Position numbers and translations under genes: made by a program | In this document: positions 33,025 to 34,938 of the stretch, in pieces | Layout: each line of letters opens with the position of its first letter | Position numbering within the stretch: position 1 is the first letter of the stretch | Assembly: GCA_947363565.1 (NCBI GenBank) | Contig: CANAPP010000031.1 | Span: forward strand, 1 to 34,938 | Length of the DNA: 34,938 nt | Reading direction: 5' to 3' | From: an uncultured Lachnospiraceae bacterium | GTDB lineage: Bacteria; Bacillota; Clostridia; Lachnospirales; Lachnospiraceae | Notes under the pieces: model-generated | What the model saw: the letters and a program-made list of their open reading frames with translations, nothing else | Told to the model about the DNA's origin: nothing | Database searches by the model: none

Positions 33025-34863
33025 ATGAGAAGAAGATTGAAAGCCATCTGTGCCGCATTGAGCATGATGCTGACTGTCAATCTGGTGGGCCTTGAAGTGA
33101 CGGCTGCCGGGGTAGATCAGCAGATAACGGGACAGACAGGCAGTGAAGATACTGGAAGCGGAGGTGAAACTCCAGAAGGAGGAACTTCTGGTACGACAAC
33201 CGGAAGTGATACTGCGACTACGCCTGAAACGGGCAATGGCCAAGATGACGGCTCGGGAGATATCCAGGGTGGAGGCAGTAGTAACGACAGTACGGGTGTG
33301 CCTACAGATAACACAGGCAGTGGTGATAACCAGACCGGAGCTACTACAGATTCCACAACCAATCCGACAAATCCCACAACACCGGAACAGCCGGACGCAG
33401 GCGCGGCTAATCCTGACGAGGTCGGACCTCAGGCGATTGAAGGCCTTACGGTGAAGTCGGTTGCGGGAAGCAAGGATGAGCTTGAGATTTCCTGGACGGT
33501 CAGGCCGGAAGCTACCTATACGCTTAAAGTGACAGATGAGGAAGGCAAAGACGTATTCAACCAGTCTGAGCTGACCAGCGGAAAAGAGAAGGTTAGAGTT
33601 GCAGCGGGCAAAAAATATGATATTACCGTTACAGATAATGCCGGGGAGAATCCCAACACCCTGACGGTTCCCGCTATTTTACTGACAGCACCGGCTGTGA
33701 AGGCGACGCAGGACGGGGATTCTGTAAAGCTTACCTGGGGTGCGGTGGCCGGAGCTGAAAGCTATGACGTTACCTGCGGCAGTAAGACAGAAAAGGTTGC
33801 GGGAACTTCCTATACGCTGGATGATGCTTCAGGAGTAGCTAAGATCAGCGTAGTAGCTGTCCGCACATTTAAGGATGCCCAGGGGAAGGATATCGTATAT
33901 AAATCTGCGGCGGGAGAGGCTGTCCTTGTGGAGAAACCGGGTAAGGTGGAAGATCTTACCGGTATTGACGGAGAGAAGTCCGCGATTCTGACATGGGAAA
34001 AAGTAAAAGGTGCAACCTCTTATCTTGTATATAGATATAACAGCTCTGACAAGAAGTGGGAAGTGCTTAAGAAAGGCCTGACAAAGCTGACCTATACCGA
34101 TAAAAAGCTGTCTGAAGGCAAGAAGTATAAGTATCGCGTGGCTGCAGAGAATAAGGGCGGTATAGGAGATTATTCTGACACACTTACTATCAGCGTGAAA
34201 AAGACACCGTCTGAGGATAAGCCGCGTTCCATCGGCTATAAGGCAACGGTTAAGTCGAGAGCTCCGCTTTTTGCTACCAAGAAAGGCACAAAGAGAGTAA
34301 AATACCTGAATAAAGGAACAAGCGTTACGACTATCGATTACGGTAACGGCCGTTACCAGATCAAGCTGTCAAACGGAAAGACTTACTGGCTATCAAAGGA
34401 CAGACTGACTTTCCGTGCAAGTATCTGGACGACAAAGGATTATTCGACAAAGGCGAAGGAAGATTTCGTGAACAAGAAGGGCTATAAGAGTCCGTCGAAG
34501 TACCTGATCTGGATCAGCCAGTATACACAGAGAGTAATTATCTATCAGGGTTCCAAAGGGAAATGGAAGATGATCCGTAACTGCCGCTGTGCGACAGGCA
34601 CACATCTTCATATGACACCGAAGGGAGTACATAAGATCACCTACAAGGAAAAGGGATGGTTCTACAAGACAACCTACGAGAAACCGATTGTCCACTTCCA
34701 GTCCCAGAATTCTTTCCACTCCCGGATCAAGAATTACAAGGGCGGGTATGCAGATGCTACCATCGGAAGACCAAGATCTAAGGGATGTGTACGTCTCTAT
34801 GATGAGGATATCAACTTTATCTATAAGAAATGCCCGAAGGGAACTACCGTAGTATCCTATTAA
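33025..34863 (+). CDS. Large exported L,D-transpeptidase with FN3-type domains
   Basis: This secreted wall cross-linking enzyme is 612 aa. Order: signal peptide (about 1-28), a Thr/Ser/Gly/Asp-rich spacer (about 30-135) that probably spans the wall, three FN3/Ig-like modules (about 140-395; the last has LTWEKVKGATSYLVYRYNS), an SH3-like segment (about 400-460) and a YkuD domain to the end. The catalytic cysteine is Cys588 in SKGCVRLYDED. The usual His before Gly-Cys is Lys586, a variant to note. ATG 33025 has AAAGGGGA about 8 bases upstream. ATG 33019 is too close to it, and ATG 32989 precedes the predicted transcription start. It has its own promoter and terminator. Confidence 0.89.
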   Translation: MRRRLKAICAALSMMLTVNLVGLEVTAAGVDQQITGQTGSEDTGSGGETPEGGTSGTTTGSDTATTPETGNGQDDGSGDIQGGGSSNDSTGVPTDNTGSGDNQTGATTDSTTNPTNPTTPEQPDAGAANPDEVGPQAIEGLTVKSVAGSKDELEISWTVRPEATYTLKVTDEEGKDVFNQSELTSGKEKVRVAAGKKYDITVTDNAGENPNTLTVPAILLTAPAVKATQDGDSVKLTWGAVAGAESYDVTCGSKTEKVAGTSYTLDDASGVAKISVVAVRTFKDAQGKDIVYKSAAGEAVLVEKPGKVEDLTGIDGEKSAILTWEKVKGATSYLVYRYNSSDKKWEVLKKGLTKLTYTDKKLSEGKKYKYRVAAENKGGIGDYSDTLTISVKKTPSEDKPRSIGYKATVKSRAPLFATKKGTKRVKYLNKGTSVTTIDYGNGRYQIKLSNGKTYWLSKDRLTFRASIWTTKDYSTKAKEDFVNKKGYKSPSKYLIWISQYTQRVIIYQGSKGKWKMIRNCRCATGTHLHMTPKGVHKITYKEKGWFYKTTYEKPIVHFQSQNSFHSRIKNYKGGYADATIGRPRSKGCVRLYDEDINFIYKKCPKGTTVVSY

Positions 34864-34883
34864 AAACAGAGAAGAAATATTAT

Positions 34884-34937
34884 GGGGCTGTTGCAAAAGT
34901 AGGTGAATAATCTACCGGAGCAACGGCTCCATTTTTA
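34884..34937 (+). terminator. Nested-hairpin Rho-independent terminator
   Basis: An 11-bp stem (34884-34894 with 34920-34930, two G-U pairs) encloses a 25-base loop. Inside its 3' side a compact GGAGC-AACG-GCTCC hairpin (917-921 with 926-930 of the 34 kb block) is an alternative. Both end directly before ATTTTTA. It lies 21 bases after the transpeptidase stop. Confidence 0.75.
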
Positions 34938-34938
34938 T

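Noticed and set aside
34884-34938. GGGGCTGTTGCAAAA resembles the terminal repeat of IS6- and IS1182-type insertion sequences.
   Set aside because: The sequence closes on itself as an 11-bp hairpin with a U-tract right after a gene, and no transposase is in the window. A terminator explains it better, though sequence beyond the window edge could change this.

Overview
The window is a continuous stretch of Firmicutes chromosome with all genes on the + strand. It most resembles the family Lachnospiraceae (the Dorea / Clostridium scindens / Faecalicatena type). The reasons are the gene families, the strong AAGGAGG ribosome binding sites, sigma-A-like promoters, FN3-decorated wall enzymes and moderate G+C. 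Genus is an inference. I see no rRNA, tRNA, CRISPR array, phage or complete mobile element.

Region 1 (1-9478) is housekeeping. A terminator of an unseen upstream gene (94-124) is followed by an SOS-type promoter with a perfect GAAC-N4-GTTC LexA box. That promoter drives uvrB and uvrA, the damage recognition part of nucleotide excision repair. Then come a stand-alone mreB-type actin gene, recD2 (helicase) and comF (phosphoribosyltransferase-like competence protein).

Region 2 (9462-14744) starts at a good promoter inside the end of comF. It holds two uncharacterised membrane proteins, cdaA (c-di-AMP synthase), cdaR (its YbbR-domain regulator), an HPr-type phosphocarrier, a possible 22-residue membrane micropeptide and a LytR-CpsA-Psr (LCP) glycopolymer ligase. 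This links c-di-AMP signalling, possible PTS/carbon signalling and attachment of wall polymers in one run of genes.

Region 3 (14765-18322) has its own promoter with an operator-like palindrome. It encodes a sugar-type nucleotidyltransferase and an exported glucosaminidase carrying SH3, Big2-like and two FN3 domains.

Region 4 (18388-30138) is a compact wall-glycopolymer operon behind a promoter embedded in a 13-bp inverted repeat. It encodes a polyprenyl-phosphate sugar transferase, three different TagB/TagF-type transferases, a UDP-xylose-synthase-like SDR, a TarI/IspD cytidylyltransferase, the TagG/TagH exporter, TagD (CDP-glycerol synthesis) and a pyruvyltransferase with an unusual tandem C-terminal repeat. 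The set suggests a teichoic-acid-like poly(polyol/sugar phosphate) primed by a WbaP-type enzyme rather than TagO/TagA. The polymer would be exported by TagGH and may be attached by the nearby LCP protein.

Region 5 (30167-34930) encodes three exported wall enzymes: an FN3-carrying M15 carboxypeptidase, a small L,D-transpeptidase and a large FN3-carrying L,D-transpeptidase. The last gene has its own strong promoter preceded by three helically phased TTAATAA repeats and ends in a hairpin terminator. Overall the window looks like an envelope-building locus next to DNA repair genes. The most novel candidates are the hybrid glycopolymer pathway, the HPr/micropeptide insertion in the c-di-AMP operon, the pyruvyltransferase repeat domain and several operator-like inverted or direct repeats.
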